Below are positions 10,472 to 19,158 of a stretch of DNA of 57,921 nt, one piece after another (positions within the stretch are counted from its first letter, which is position 1; every line of letters begins with the position of its first letter). The translations under genes were made by a program, and so were the position numbers. The notes under the pieces are model-generated. The model was not told the DNA's origin. It worked only from the letters and a program-made list of their open reading frames with translations, and did no database searches. The stretch is taken from the NCBI GenBank assembly GCA_019746355.1, contig JAIESC010000179.1, forward strand, positions 1 through 57,921, given 5' to 3'. Source of the DNA: Xanthobacteraceae bacterium (GTDB lineage Bacteria; Pseudomonadota; Alphaproteobacteria; Rhizobiales; Xanthobacteraceae).

Positions 10472-11932
10472 TCAGCCCTGGAGAGCCTTGATGTCGTGAG
10501 CGAGCGCGCTCACCTGATCGCGAATTCGCCGTGTCTGGCCGGTGACGTTCGCCGATGCGGTGCTGAGCTTGCCGGCCGAGCGCGCGGCCTGATCGGCGAC
10601 CGACTCGATCTCGCCGATGGCGCTGCCGACCTGCGTCACGCTGCCGGACGCCGCGTTGGCATTGCCGGCGATCTCGTGCGCCGCGATCGCCTGCTGCTCG
10701 ACGGCCGCGGCGATGCGGGCCGAGAACAGCTCGAGCTCGCGGATGGTGCCGGAAATCGCCGCGATCGCCTCGACCGAGCGGCCGGTTGCGGCGCGCATCG
10801 CCTCGATGCGCCGGCCGATGTCCTGTGTCGCCGTCGCGGTCTGCCCGGCCAGCGCCTTGACCTCCTGCGCGACGATCGCAAAGCCGCGGCCGGAATCGCC
10901 TGCCCTCGCCGCCTCGATGGTGGCGTTGAGCGCCAGCAGATTGGTCTGGTTGGCAATCGCCGCAATGAGGTCGGTAACCTGGTCGATCTCCTGCACCGCG
11001 GCGGCAAGCTCGTCGATCGCGATGTTGGTCCGCGCTGCCTCGTTGACCGCGTCCTTGGCGAGGTGCGACGACTGCGCGGCACTGGAGCCGACCTCGGAGA
11101 TGCTCTGCGCCAGCTCCTCGCCGGCATGTGCCGCGGAACGGATTTTCTGCGCAGTGTCGTCGGAAGCGACCACCGCCATGACCGACTGGGCGTTGGCATG
11201 GGTGGCGGCGCGGCCGAGGTTCTCGGCGTCGCTGGAAACCTCCACCGCCGCGGCGTGCAGGATCCCGGTCGAGTCCGCCATCTCCCGCTGGAACCGCTCG
11301 AGCAAATCGCTCATCCGGTCGGCGCGCAGCGTCGTCGCGACCAGTTCCTTTTCCTGTAAATCACCCGCGCGCTTGACTTCGCGCGTCCGGTCCTCGGCCT
11401 CATGGCGCGCCGCCTCCGCCTGGGCGAATGCACTGCGGATGGCGTAACCGATGCCGATCAGCATGACCGTCTCGATCACGACGACGACAGCGTGCACGAC
11501 AACCCGGAGCAGGTTGCTGCCGCCCGGATAGACCGCATCCGGCAGCACGACGTTGAGGCTCAGGTGATGCAGTGCGATCAAGCCCGCTGCGGCCAGGAGC
11601 ACGCCCCACTCGCAGAAGCCCGACAGCATCGCGAGCACCGCAAAGTAGTAGAAGTGCATCTCGACTTGCCAGGGATGGCCATTGAACAGATAGACCAGGA
11701 TCGAGGTCTGCCCGGCGAGCGCCACGGCGAGCGCAAAGCCGACAACGATCATCGGCCGCTGCAAGCGCCAGACCACCAGCGGGGCTGCGCCGAGCGCTGC
11801 GGCCGTCAGCACGGCGAACGCGACGTCCTGGCCCAGCGCCCAGGCGATCGCGCCAAGGATCGGAATGTGAACGAGCGCCAGGGCGATCAGCGCCTTGGCG
11901 ACGATCGCCTGAAATGACTCGATGTTGGTCAT
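10472..11932 (-). CDS. Methyl-accepting chemotaxis protein with six-helix membrane sensor
   Basis: A 486-residue chemoreceptor. Residues about 10-200 contain about six hydrophobic helices with no large periplasmic loop, a MASE-like membrane sensor rather than the usual two-helix plus periplasmic ligand domain. No clear HAMP domain follows. The signalling hairpin tip NQTNLLALNATIEAARAG, then GRGFAIVAQEVKALA, identifies the MCP domain that couples to CheA and CheW. No C-terminal CheR-binding pentapeptide is seen. The start ATG 11932 overlaps the upstream small membrane gene by 4 bp, suggesting coupling. A sensed input at the membrane, such as energy state or a hydrophobic ligand, is a guess. 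Confidence 0.88.
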   Translation of the reverse strand: MTNIESFQAIVAKALIALALVHIPILGAIAWALGQDVAFAVLTAAALGAAPLVVWRLQRPMIVVGFALAVALAGQTSILVYLFNGHPWQVEMHFYYFAVLAMLSGFCEWGVLLAAAGLIALHHLSLNVVLPDAVYPGGSNLLRVVVHAVVVVIETVMLIGIGYAIRSAFAQAEAARHEAEDRTREVKRAGDLQEKELVATTLRADRMSDLLERFQREMADSTGILHAAAVEVSSDAENLGRAATHANAQSVMAVVASDDTAQKIRSAAHAGEELAQSISEVGSSAAQSSHLAKDAVNEAARTNIAIDELAAAVQEIDQVTDLIAAIANQTNLLALNATIEAARAGDSGRGFAIVAQEVKALAGQTATATQDIGRRIEAMRAATGRSVEAIAAISGTIRELELFSARIAAAVEQQAIAAHEIAGNANAASGSVTQVGSAIGEIESVADQAARSAGKLSTASANVTGQTRRIRDQVSALAHDIKALQG

Positions 11933-12327
11933 GGTCGGCTGGGATTCACCCCGAACGGCGTGAGACAGGCGGCGAGAAGCTGCGGGTCGAGCACAAGCCA
12001 CGCGCCCGAACCCATCGCGCGGGCCGTGTAGTTGCGGTCGTCTGCCGCCACAACGGCCATGAAGCCGTATCCGCCAAAGCGCACGAAGCGCGCGCCGGCC
12101 TCGACCGCGGTGGCCATCGCCGCCTCCGGCGCGGTCCACGGCGCGAACACCACGGCGGCGCCGCGCTCCGGCTCACGCGGTGCAAGCGTGGCGCGTGCGG
12201 TGAAACACAAGGCGCCGACGGACAGAACCGCCAGCGCCAGATAATCGGTCCAACTCCCAGCCGAGGATGGGCGTTCTGAAAATTGCGGCATTCCGGGCAT
12301 TGCGACCCCAACATCGCCGCAACCCAT
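11929..12327 (-). CDS. Small membrane-anchored protein upstream of chemoreceptor
   Basis: A protein of up to 132 residues with one N-terminal hydrophobic segment (YLALAVLSVGALCFTA, about 29-44). A soluble domain follows with FAPWTAPEAAMATAVEAGARFVRFGGYGFMAVVA and ends in NPSRP. I do not recognise a named family. The stop overlaps the chemoreceptor start in ATGA, so the two are probably made together and may interact. The start is uncertain: ATG codons lie at 12327, 12300 and 12291. Confidence 0.55.
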   Translation of the reverse strand: MGCGDVGVAMPGMPQFSERPSSAGSWTDYLALAVLSVGALCFTARATLAPREPERGAAVVFAPWTAPEAAMATAVEAGARFVRFGGYGFMAVVAADDRNYTARAMGSGAWLVLDPQLLAACLTPFGVNPSRP

Positions 12328-12419
12328 TAAGGAACGCTTTACGTTAAGCTTTGGCGGCTTGCCCGAACGGCGGGCATGCCCGAAGTTGATGGCCGTCGGT
12401 CAACGCAGATGGAGATTTG

Positions 12420-13550
12420 ATGATGGATGTGCGCGCCGCTGTTGCATTCGAGGCCGGGAAGCCGCTGGCGGTGACGACGGTGCAGCTTGACGGCCCGCAG
12501 GCCGGTGAAGTCCTGGTTGAGATCAAGGCCACAGGTATCTGTCACACCGACGAATTCACCCTTTCCGGGGCTGACCCGGAGGGACTGTTTCCGGCGATCC
12601 TCGGGCACGAGGGCGCAGGCGTGGTGGTCGATGTCGGACCGGGCGTCACCTCCGTCAAAACGGGTGATCACGTCATCCCGCTCTACACGCCGGAATGCCG
12701 CTCCTGCCCCTCCTGCCTGTCCCGCAAGACCAACCTCTGCACCGCGATCCGCGGCACCCAGGGCCAGGGCGTGATGCCGGACGGCACCTCGCGCTTCTCG
12801 GTCGAGGGCAAGAAGATCCACCACTACATGGGCTGCTCGACGTTTGCGAACTACACGGTGCTGCCGGAGATCGCGGTGGCGAAAATCCGCGAGGACGCGC
12901 CCTTCGACAAGGTCTGCTACATCGGCTGCGGCGTCACCACCGGCATCGGCGCGGTGCTGAACACCGCAAAGGTGACGCCGGGCGCGAAGGCCGCGGTGTT
13001 CGGGCTCGGCGGCATCGGCCTCAACGTGATCCAGGGCCTGCGGCTCGCCGGTGCCGACATGATCATCGGCGTCGACACCAACAACGAGAAGAAGGCCTGG
13101 GGCGAGCGCTTCGGCATGACGCATTTCGTCAATCCGAAAGAGATCGGCGGCGACATGGTCCCCTATATCGTCAATCTCACCAAGACGCCGGCCGACCAGA
13201 TCGGCGGCTGCGACTACACCTTCGAGTGCGTCGGCAATGTCGACCTGATGCGGGCGGCGCTGGAATGCTGCCACCGCGGCTGGGGCGAAAGCGTCATCAT
13301 CGGCGTCGCGCCCGCGGGCGCGGAGATCAAAACGCGGCCGTTTCAGCTCGTTACTGGCCGTGTCTGGAAGGGCACGGCGTTCGGCGGCGCGAGAGGCCGC
13401 ACCGATGTACCGAAAATCGTCGACTGGTACATGGACGGCAAAATCCAGATCGACCCGATGATCACCCACGTGATGCCGCTGATGGACATCAACCGGGCGT
13501 TCGAGCTGATGCATTCGGGCGAGAGCATCCGCAGCGTGGTGATTTACTAA
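12420..13550 (+). CDS. frmA: S-(hydroxymethyl)glutathione dehydrogenase / class III alcohol dehydrogenase
   Basis: A 376-residue zinc enzyme that oxidises S-hydroxymethylglutathione formed from formaldehyde and glutathione to S-formylglutathione, using NAD. Class III ADHs also reduce S-nitrosoglutathione. Catalytic zinc ligands appear as C41 (GICHTDE) and H63-E64 (GHEGAG); the structural zinc loop has cysteines at 93, 96, 99 and 107; the Rossmann motif is [12 protein letters not shown] lies just before two possible ATGs (12420, 12423). No formylglutathione hydrolase gene is adjacent. Confidence 0.95.
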   Translation: MMDVRAAVAFEAGKPLAVTTVQLDGPQAGEVLVEIKATGICHTDEFTLSGADPEGLFPAILGHEGAGVVVDVGPGVTSVKTGDHVIPLYTPECRSCPSCLSRKTNLCTAIRGTQGQGVMPDGTSRFSVEGKKIHHYMGCSTFANYTVLPEIAVAKIREDAPFDKVCYIGCGVTTGIGAVLNTAKVTPGAKAAVFGLGGIGLNVIQGLRLAGADMIIGVDTNNEKKAWGERFGMTHFVNPKEIGGDMVPYIVNLTKTPADQIGGCDYTFECVGNVDLMRAALECCHRGWGESVIIGVAPAGAEIKTRPFQLVTGRVWKGTAFGGARGRTDVPKIVDWYMDGKIQIDPMITHVMPLMDINRAFELMHSGESIRSVVIY

Positions 13551-13563
13551 GTCGCACCATCGC

Positions 13564-14643
13564 ATGGCCATGGCACAGACTTCCTGGTGGACGTGGGCGT
13601 GGCCGGCACTGGCCTGGGCGATCCTGCTGGTCGCGGCCTTTCTCAGCAGCGGCGGCCCCGTCGTCGCGCTGGCCGGGATCGTCCTGATCGCGACGGTGTT
13701 CTCGGCCGTGCACCACGCGGAGGTGATCGCCCATCGGGTCGGCGAGCCGTTCGGCACGCTGGTTCTCGCGCTTGCCGTCACCGTCATCGAGACCGCGCTG
13801 ATTGTGTCGGTCATGCTCAGCGCGCCGGCAGAAAAGGCCGGACTGGCTCGGGACACGGTCTTTGCGGCGGTGATGATCGTCTGCAACGGCATCGTCGGCC
13901 TATGCCTGCTTCTGGGCGGGGCGCGGCACGGCGAGCAGGGCTTCCAAATCCAGGGCGCGAGCGCCGCGCTTGCGGTGCTGGTGGCCCTCGTAAGCCTCGC
14001 GCTCATTCTTCCGAACTATGTCGCGCCCGAACTCGGACCGCTGTACAGCCCGGCTCAGTTGGCCTTTGCCGGGCTGGTGTCGCTGGTGCTCTACGGCTCG
14101 TTCGTCTTCATCCAGACCGGACGGCATCGCGATTACTTCCTCCCGGTCGATACCGGCAACGAGGAGGCGCATGCGCCCCCGCCCACCAATCAAGCAGCGG
14201 CCTTGAGCTTGGGCCTTCTGCTCGTCTCTCTGGTTGCCATTGTCGGCCTCGCCAAGGTTCTCACGCCCACCGTGGAATTTGGCGTGGCCCGGCTCAACGT
14301 CCCGAAAGCCGTGGTCGGCGTCATCATCGCCCTGCTGGTGCTGTTGCCGGAATCTCTCGCGGCCGTCAGGGCGGCGCTCGGCAACCGATTGCAAACCAGC
14401 CTGAACCTGGCGCTCGGATCAGCGCTTGCGACCATCGGCCTGACCATCCCGGCCGTCGCAGTGGTTTCGATCGTGGCGGGCCAGCCGCTGGCCCTGGGCC
14501 TCGACGCAAAAGACCAGGCCATGCTGGCCGTGACGCTGCTTCTCAGCGCGATCACCCTGGCGACGGGCCGGACGACGGTGCTGCAAGGCGTCGTCCATAT
14601 CGTCATCTTCGCCGCGTTTCTGGTCTTTGCGGTGGCGCCCTGA
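13564..14643 (+). CDS. chaA: ChaA-type calcium/sodium:proton antiporter
   Basis: A 359-residue membrane protein with about ten to eleven hydrophobic segments in two related halves. The first conserved acidic repeat reads VTVIETALIVSVML and the second PESLAAVRAA with NLALGSALATIGLTIP, as in CaCA-superfamily ChaA proteins. These export Ca2+ or Na+/K+ against protons, mainly under alkaline or salt stress. A hydrophilic loop NEEAHAPPPTNQ separates the halves. The start at 13564 is 13 bp after the formaldehyde dehydrogenase stop; ATG 13570 is also possible. Confidence 0.85.
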   Translation: MAMAQTSWWTWAWPALAWAILLVAAFLSSGGPVVALAGIVLIATVFSAVHHAEVIAHRVGEPFGTLVLALAVTVIETALIVSVMLSAPAEKAGLARDTVFAAVMIVCNGIVGLCLLLGGARHGEQGFQIQGASAALAVLVALVSLALILPNYVAPELGPLYSPAQLAFAGLVSLVLYGSFVFIQTGRHRDYFLPVDTGNEEAHAPPPTNQAAALSLGLLLVSLVAIVGLAKVLTPTVEFGVARLNVPKAVVGVIIALLVLLPESLAAVRAALGNRLQTSLNLALGSALATIGLTIPAVAVVSIVAGQPLALGLDAKDQAMLAVTLLLSAITLATGRTTVLQGVVHIVIFAAFLVFAVAP

Positions 14644-14664
14644 GGCGTGACCGAACCTGCGCCC

Positions 14665-15549
14665 CTAACCCGTCCGCCAGTTCACCAGCGCCACGCCGAC
14701 GACGCAGACCGCCATGCCGACGAGCGCGAGCGGCGAAAGCTCTTCGTTGAACATCAGCCACGCCATCAGCGCCGTGACCGGCGTCGTCAGGTAGAACAGG
14801 CTCAGCACCCGCGCCGCGGCCTGATGCCGGATCAGGAAATACAGGAGCCAGATCGCGCCGAACGACAGGCCGAACACCAGCCAGCCCACGGCCAGCAGGA
14901 ATTCAGTCGTCCATTGCACCTGCATGGTCTCGGTCGTGAGCGCGGCCAGCAGGAACAGCGCGAACGCTGCGGCGTACTGGCACAAAAATCCGGTCCGCCA
15001 CTCGATGCCGCCGCCGAACCGCTTCTGGTAGAGCGTGCCGATCGTCATGCCGATCAGCGCGAAGGTGGCCGCGGCCCAGGCAAACCATGACGCCTCCCCC
15101 TCGGTGTGCGCGTGCACCACGAGATAGACGCCGAGAATGCCGAGCGCGAGCCCCAGCCATTGCCTTGGCGTCACCCGCTCGCCCAGCAGCACGTTGGCGA
15201 GCGTCGAGGTCAGCACCGGCTGAAGGCTGACGACCAGCGCGGCGAAGCCGGCCGGCAGCTTGTGGGCGATTGCAACAAACACCCCGCCCAGATAGCAGCC
15301 GTGAACCAGCAGCCCGGTGACCGCGCTGTGCAGCACTTCCGTGCGGGACGGCCACTTCGGCCGGGTCGCAACGATGATCGCGCCCACCAGGAGCACCACG
15401 CCGCCCATGCGGACCGTGAGGAACGTCATCGGCTCCGCATAAGGAAGCCCGAACTTCGCCCCAATGAAGCCGGACGCCCACAGAAAGACGAACACAGCGG
15501 GCGCGGCCAAGGCGACGAAGCGCGTGAAACTCGCAGCAGGGGCCGACAT
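14665..15549 (-). CDS. EamA-family (DMT superfamily) transporter
   Basis: A 294-residue protein with ten hydrophobic segments in two EamA repeats, the usual build of drug/metabolite exporters. The pattern FLWASGFIGAKFGLPYAEPMTFLTVRM near the N-terminus and the glycine-rich helix LALGILGVYLVV are typical. Such proteins export amino acids, metabolites or drugs, and the substrate here is unknown. It is convergent with chaA, 21 bp from that stop. Confidence 0.85.
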   Translation of the reverse strand: MSAPAASFTRFVALAAPAVFVFLWASGFIGAKFGLPYAEPMTFLTVRMGGVVLLVGAIIVATRPKWPSRTEVLHSAVTGLLVHGCYLGGVFVAIAHKLPAGFAALVVSLQPVLTSTLANVLLGERVTPRQWLGLALGILGVYLVVHAHTEGEASWFAWAAATFALIGMTIGTLYQKRFGGGIEWRTGFLCQYAAAFALFLLAALTTETMQVQWTTEFLLAVGWLVFGLSFGAIWLLYFLIRHQAAARVLSLFYLTTPVTALMAWLMFNEELSPLALVGMAVCVVGVALVNWRTG

Positions 15550-15699
15550 GCTGCGCTGTTTAGCGGAATCGCGTCACCGCGTCCGGTTCCCAGCGCATTC
15601 CTCCCCTGCAAATGGCGACGGCCGATCCGGATTGGTGTCGGAACCGAGCTGCCGCAGGCCGGTTAATCCCGGAGACAGAAATTGCGAAGGAGATCGACC

Positions 15700-16023
15700 A
15701 TGTCTGATCCTCGTTATCGTGACCCGCGTCTCGATCCGCCGCCGCTTCGCGAGGACGAGGCGCGCTCGCAGCGTCTGGGCGAGCTGGAGTCCTCCAACGC
15801 TATGTGGGGCTGGGTCGCCGGCGCGGTGGTGCTGGCCCTTGTCCTGGTGTTCGTGTTCACCCGCAGCCCGAACGACAGCACCACCACGGCGACTGCACCG
15901 CAGCAGCCCGCGGCCACCGGCTCGGCGACGACCGGCTCCGGCGCAGGCTCATCGCCTTCGACCACAGGCTCGGGCGGCAGCAGCCAGCCGGCGACGCCTG
16001 CGCCCGCGAACCCGCCGCGGTAA
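15700..16023 (+). CDS. Single-pass membrane protein with Ser/Thr/Pro-rich tail
   Basis: A 107-residue protein with a charged N-terminal half (MSDPRYRDPRLDPPPLRED), one hydrophobic helix (about 37-54, MWGWVAGAVVLALVLVFVF) and a low-complexity tail of Ala, Thr, Ser, Gly and Pro. Likely an inner-membrane anchored protein with a flexible periplasmic tail. No family recognised. The start ATG 15700 has AAGGAG upstream. An intrinsic terminator follows. The architecture resembles the product of 18699-19088. Confidence 0.6.
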   Translation: MSDPRYRDPRLDPPPLREDEARSQRLGELESSNAMWGWVAGAVVLALVLVFVFTRSPNDSTTTATAPQQPAATGSATTGSGAGSSPSTTGSGGSSQPATPAPANPPR

Positions 16024-16047
16024 GCGACAGGCATTCACGCGATCGGA

Positions 16048-16081
16048 ACACCCCGGCCTCTGCGCCGGGGTGTTTTCGTTT
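16048..16081 (+). terminator. Rho-independent terminator
   Basis: A perfect 10-bp stem ACACCCCGGC (16048-16057) / GCCGGGGTGT (16064-16073) with loop CTCTGC, followed by TTTTCGTTT. It ends transcription of the 15700-16023 gene and abuts the stop codon of the convergent CMD gene. Confidence 0.85.
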
Positions 16082-16488
16082 CAGTTGTCGAATGCCGGGT
16101 CGATCGGCACGCGATAGCCGTTGGCGAGGCGGTTGGTCTCGTTCGCCATGCCCGTCACCGCCATGACCTCGCCGAACATGGCGTCGGTCATGCCGGCCTT
16201 GCGCGCCGCGGCGGTGTGGCTTGCGATGCAATAGCCGCAGCCGTTCGACACGCTGACCGCGAGATAGATCATCTCCTTGGTCAGCGGATCGAGGGCGCCG
16301 GGCGCCATGACCTCCTTCACGCTCTCCCAGGTCCGCTTGAGCGTCACCGGGTCGTGCGCCAGATATTTCCAGAAATTGTTCACGTCCGGGACGTTGCGGC
16401 TTTTCTTGATGTCGTCGAACACCGCCCGCACCGCGGGCGAGGCGTCCTGGTATTCGACCGGCTTTCTGCCGGGCTTTCGGGAGGACAT
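16081..16488 (-). CDS. Carboxymuconolactone decarboxylase-family protein (AhpD-like)
   Basis: A 135-residue all-helical protein of the CMD/AhpD superfamily. The thiol motif CGYCIASH provides C84, C87 and H91, preceded by TKEMIYLAVS. Members with CxxC-x3-H act as thiol peroxidases or alkylhydroperoxidase partners, while true decarboxylases lack the pair, so redox activity is the better guess. It follows the Bug-type receptor gene by 15 bp on the same strand and is probably cotranscribed with it. Confidence 0.85.
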   Translation of the reverse strand: MSSRKPGRKPVEYQDASPAVRAVFDDIKKSRNVPDVNNFWKYLAHDPVTLKRTWESVKEVMAPGALDPLTKEMIYLAVSVSNGCGYCIASHTAAARKAGMTDAMFGEVMAVTGMANETNRLANGYRVPIDPAFDN

Positions 16489-16503
16489 TGGGACCCTTCC
16501 TGG

Positions 16504-17487
16504 TTATTCGACCTTCGCGCCGGAGGCTTTGACCACCTTCGCCCACTTCGGGATTTCCGACTTGATGTAGTCGCGCAGATGCTCCGGTGTGCTGTTGACC
16601 ACGTCGACGCCGAGATCGGTCAGCGCCTTTTTCGTCGCGGCGTCATTCAGCGTTTCGCGGATGGCGCGGCTGAGCGTGGCGGCGACGTCCTTGGGCAGAC
16701 CGGGCGGCGCGACCATGGCGTGCCAGGTCGCGGCGTCAAAGCCCGGATAGCCGCTTTCGGCAATGGTCGGCGTGTCAGGCAAAGCCGGCGTGCGCGCCAG
16801 CGTGGTCACGGCAATGCCGCGCAACGAACCGCTTTGCAGATGCGGCAGCAGCGGCGACGGCGGATTGAACGCGACCGGCACGTGGCCGCCGATCACGCTT
16901 TGCAGCGCCTGCCCGGTGCCGCGGAACGGGGCGTGCGTCATCTCGATCCCGGCCTCGACCTTGAGCAACTCGCCCGCGAGATGCGCCGGCGTGCCGATGC
17001 CGCCGGAGCCGAAGGTCAGCTTGCCGGGATTGGCCTTCACGTGGTCCACGAACTCCTTCAGCGTCTTTGCCGGAACCGAGCCGGGATGCACGTAAAGCAG
17101 ATTGGTCTGGGTGCCGACGAGGCTGATCGGCTCGAAATCCTTCTCCGGGTCGTAGCCGAGGTTCTTGTAGAGGCTGACGTTGATCGCGAGCGAGGAGCCG
17201 GTCGCAAGCAGGATGGTGTAGCCGTCGGGCGCGGCCTTGGAGACCGCGGTCGCGGCGATGCCGCCGCCTGCGCCGGCGCGGTTCTCGACCACCACCGGCT
17301 GCTTCAGGATCTCCTCCATCTTCTTGGTGAGGATGCGCGCCATCACGTCGCTCGGGCCGCCCGGCGCAAAGCCGATGATCAGGGTGATCGGCTTGCTCGG
17401 GAATTGCGCCACGGCCGGCGTGACCGAGAGCGACGACATCATGACGACCGACAACACGCCGGCGAAAAGCCAACCCACCCGCTGCAT
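16504..17487 (-). CDS. Bug-family (TctC) periplasmic solute-binding protein
   Basis: A 327-residue exported receptor of the tripartite tricarboxylate transporter family. It has a signal peptide (MQRVGWLFAGVLSVVMMSSL..., cleavage after VAQ), the family opening FPSKPITLIIGFAPGGPSDVMAR, the segment VVVENRAGAGGGIAA, and GSGGIGTPAHLAGELLK. It binds a carboxylate or similar organic acid in the periplasm. No tctA or tctB is nearby, so it is an orphan receptor. The start is ATG 17487, with GGGAGAG 6 bases upstream; the longer reading begins with a GTG too close to that site. Confidence 0.9.
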   Translation of the reverse strand: MQRVGWLFAGVLSVVMMSSLSVTPAVAQFPSKPITLIIGFAPGGPSDVMARILTKKMEEILKQPVVVENRAGAGGGIAATAVSKAAPDGYTILLATGSSLAINVSLYKNLGYDPEKDFEPISLVGTQTNLLYVHPGSVPAKTLKEFVDHVKANPGKLTFGSGGIGTPAHLAGELLKVEAGIEMTHAPFRGTGQALQSVIGGHVPVAFNPPSPLLPHLQSGSLRGIAVTTLARTPALPDTPTIAESGYPGFDAATWHAMVAPPGLPKDVAATLSRAIRETLNDAATKKALTDLGVDVVNSTPEHLRDYIKSEIPKWAKVVKASGAKVE

Positions 17488-17597
17488 TTGCACTCTCCCT
17501 AGCCGCGATCGTTTGTTGTGCGGCGCATTTCACTGCGCCTGGAGCAACAGACTAGGCCGGATTGTTGCCCGCCGAAACCGGGCAAAAACACAGAGGA

Positions 17598-17637
17598 CAT
17601 AGGCGAGCAAAGCAACGCCGTCCTTCGGACGGCTATG
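17598..17637. repeat. Family C repeat, single copy
   Basis: CATAGGCGAGCAAAGCAACG followed by the CCGTCCTTCGGACGG hairpin and CTATG matches the tandem units at 1813-1880 with two G-to-A changes. It lies between the divergently placed Bug-receptor start and the stop of the GlcG-like gene, immediately next to that stop codon. Confidence 0.75.
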
Positions 17638-17639
17638 CG

Positions 17640-18140
17640 CTAGAATTCGAGCTTGTCTCGCACCGCCTCGATGCCGGCCTTGGCGCAGACGTCGTCGGCA
17701 TCGCCGCCGGGCGCTCCCGAGACGCCGACGGCACCGATCAACGAGCCGCCGGCCTCGATGGTGACACCGCCGCCGAGGATCACCGCGCCCGGCAGGCCGC
17801 GCAGCCCGGCCTGCGGCATGCCGGGCTGCGTCTGCGCGACGAGCTCGGTCGTGTTGGTGCGGAAGCTCACCGCAGTCCATGCTTTGCTCGCGGCGGTCGA
17901 AGGCGTGTGCGCACCGGCGAAACGGTCGCGCAGCATCACCTGCGTGACACCGAAGCGGTCCACCACCGCGACCGCCGCCTGATAGCCGCGCTTGCGGCAT
18001 TCGGCGAGCGAAGCGCTGGCGAGGTCGAGCGCGACTTCCGTGGTCAGCGACTTGTAGGTGACGAGGGCGTCTTGCGCGGTTGCCGGAGCAACGAGCGCAG
18101 ATGCAATGGCAAGAGCGCCAACAGAGTTTCGCACAAGCAT
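17640..18140 (-). CDS. Exported GlcG/HbpS-family (DUF336) protein
   Basis: A 166-residue protein with a signal peptide (MLVRNSVGALAIASALVAPATA). The mature part is a GlcG/HbpS domain: ASLAECRKRGYQAAVAVVDRFGVTQVMLRD, PGMPQAGLRGLPGAVILGGGVTI and the C-terminal GAVGVSGAPGGDADDVCAKAG. Relatives include extracellular haem-binding HbpS, a redox sensor partner, and GlcG next to glycolate genes. The role here is unknown. It is the first gene of a minus-strand run with the Bug receptor and CMD protein, although a repeat separates them. Confidence 0.8.
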   Translation of the reverse strand: MLVRNSVGALAIASALVAPATAQDALVTYKSLTTEVALDLASASLAECRKRGYQAAVAVVDRFGVTQVMLRDRFAGAHTPSTAASKAWTAVSFRTNTTELVAQTQPGMPQAGLRGLPGAVILGGGVTIEAGGSLIGAVGVSGAPGGDADDVCAKAGIEAVRDKLEF

Positions 18141-18331
18141 GAGCTTCGCTCCTTAAGTGAAACAGATCTTTCAATGGCTCGAAAATTTCCGAGGACGTGT
18201 CTTGGACGTGTCTTACGCGGTGCAGTCTAACGAACAATGGGGATAAGTGCGCGGGCTTCCACACGCGATGTTGCAGCGCTGCGCGGATGGTCTAGCACTA
18301 GTCGCCTGCTCCTCTTGCATCCGGGTTCTCC

Positions 18332-18616
18332 ATGCCTCCAGCTCTGTCCGACGAAGAAGCCGGCCGACAAATCCTCGGCATTTTCGTTCGCTATCGCGTT
18401 CAGGCTGGCGGCACACTGCGGCGCACGCATTTCTTCGACGTGCGCGACGGCGATTTCCAGCGCGGCCTCAACAACGCGATCGCCAACAAGTGGATGACGG
18501 TGCATCACCGCGACCGCTACCGCTACATCCTCACCGAGGAAGGCTACGCCGCCGGCCGCCGCGCCGAGGACGCGGCGAAAGAGCCCGCCAAGGAATTGAC
18601 CGGCTCCGTAGCCTGA
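18332..18616 (+). CDS. Small hypothetical protein, possible winged-helix fold
   Basis: A 94-residue soluble protein. A helical N-terminal part (SDEEAGRQILGIFVRYRVQAGG) is followed by RRTHFFDVRDGDFQRGLNNAIANKWMTVHHRDRYRYILTEEGYAAGRR. The tail resembles the helix-hairpin end of winged-helix proteins (beta wing ending in LTEEG). This is weak evidence for DNA binding; no family name can be given. Its ATG lacks a strong ribosome binding site. Confidence 0.5.
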   Translation: MPPALSDEEAGRQILGIFVRYRVQAGGTLRRTHFFDVRDGDFQRGLNNAIANKWMTVHHRDRYRYILTEEGYAAGRRAEDAAKEPAKELTGSVA

Positions 18617-18698
18617 GCCCGCGGCCCTTCGCTGCACGCCTGACCGGAACCTTGCCCGACGCCGCTTCATTGTCTCCCTGACAGCAGGGAGAACGAAG

Positions 18699-19088
18699 AT
18701 GGACGAGCGAGTTCCGAACCCGCAGGGGTCGCTGCCCGTTGTGATCGAGCCCTATCCGACGAAGCGGCGAGCGGCGATCGTCGGAACGGTCATGGCCTCG
18801 CTTGGCATGGCGGCCGTTGTGGTGCTGGTGCTGTACGGCTTGTCGCGGCCGGATATGCCGCAGCAGACCGCAAGCGCGCCGAGCCAAACCGCCCAGCCCG
18901 CGCCCGCCGGCAACACCGGCGGCCAGAACCAGCAGGCGGCAACGCCCGAGGCCACCACCACCGGCCAGGGTCAGGGCCAGAGCGCCGAGCCCGACAAGCA
19001 GCCGCCGAACCAGGGCAAGGGCGAGCGCTCGGACAGCGCGACCACCGGCGCGCAACCGAGCGACCAGCCGAAGCCGCCGCAGCAGTAA
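18699..19088 (+). CDS. Single-pass membrane protein with Gln/Pro-rich tail
   Basis: A 129-residue protein: cytoplasmic N-terminus ending in TKRRAAIVG, one hydrophobic helix (about 26-47, ending LVLYGL), and a long low-complexity tail dominated by Gln, Pro, Thr, Ala and Gly. The same plan as the 15700-16023 product suggests related or convergent small anchored proteins. The start ATG 18699 has GGGAG 9 bases upstream. Function unknown. Confidence 0.6.
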   Translation: MDERVPNPQGSLPVVIEPYPTKRRAAIVGTVMASLGMAAVVVLVLYGLSRPDMPQQTASAPSQTAQPAPAGNTGGQNQQAATPEATTTGQGQGQSAEPDKQPPNQGKGERSDSATTGAQPSDQPKPPQQ

Positions 19089-19158
19089 CACCCGGTCACC
19101 GCGTTGCGAGGTCCCGCACGGCGGGTCACCATGGCGCGTTCTCAAGGAGCAACGCGCC

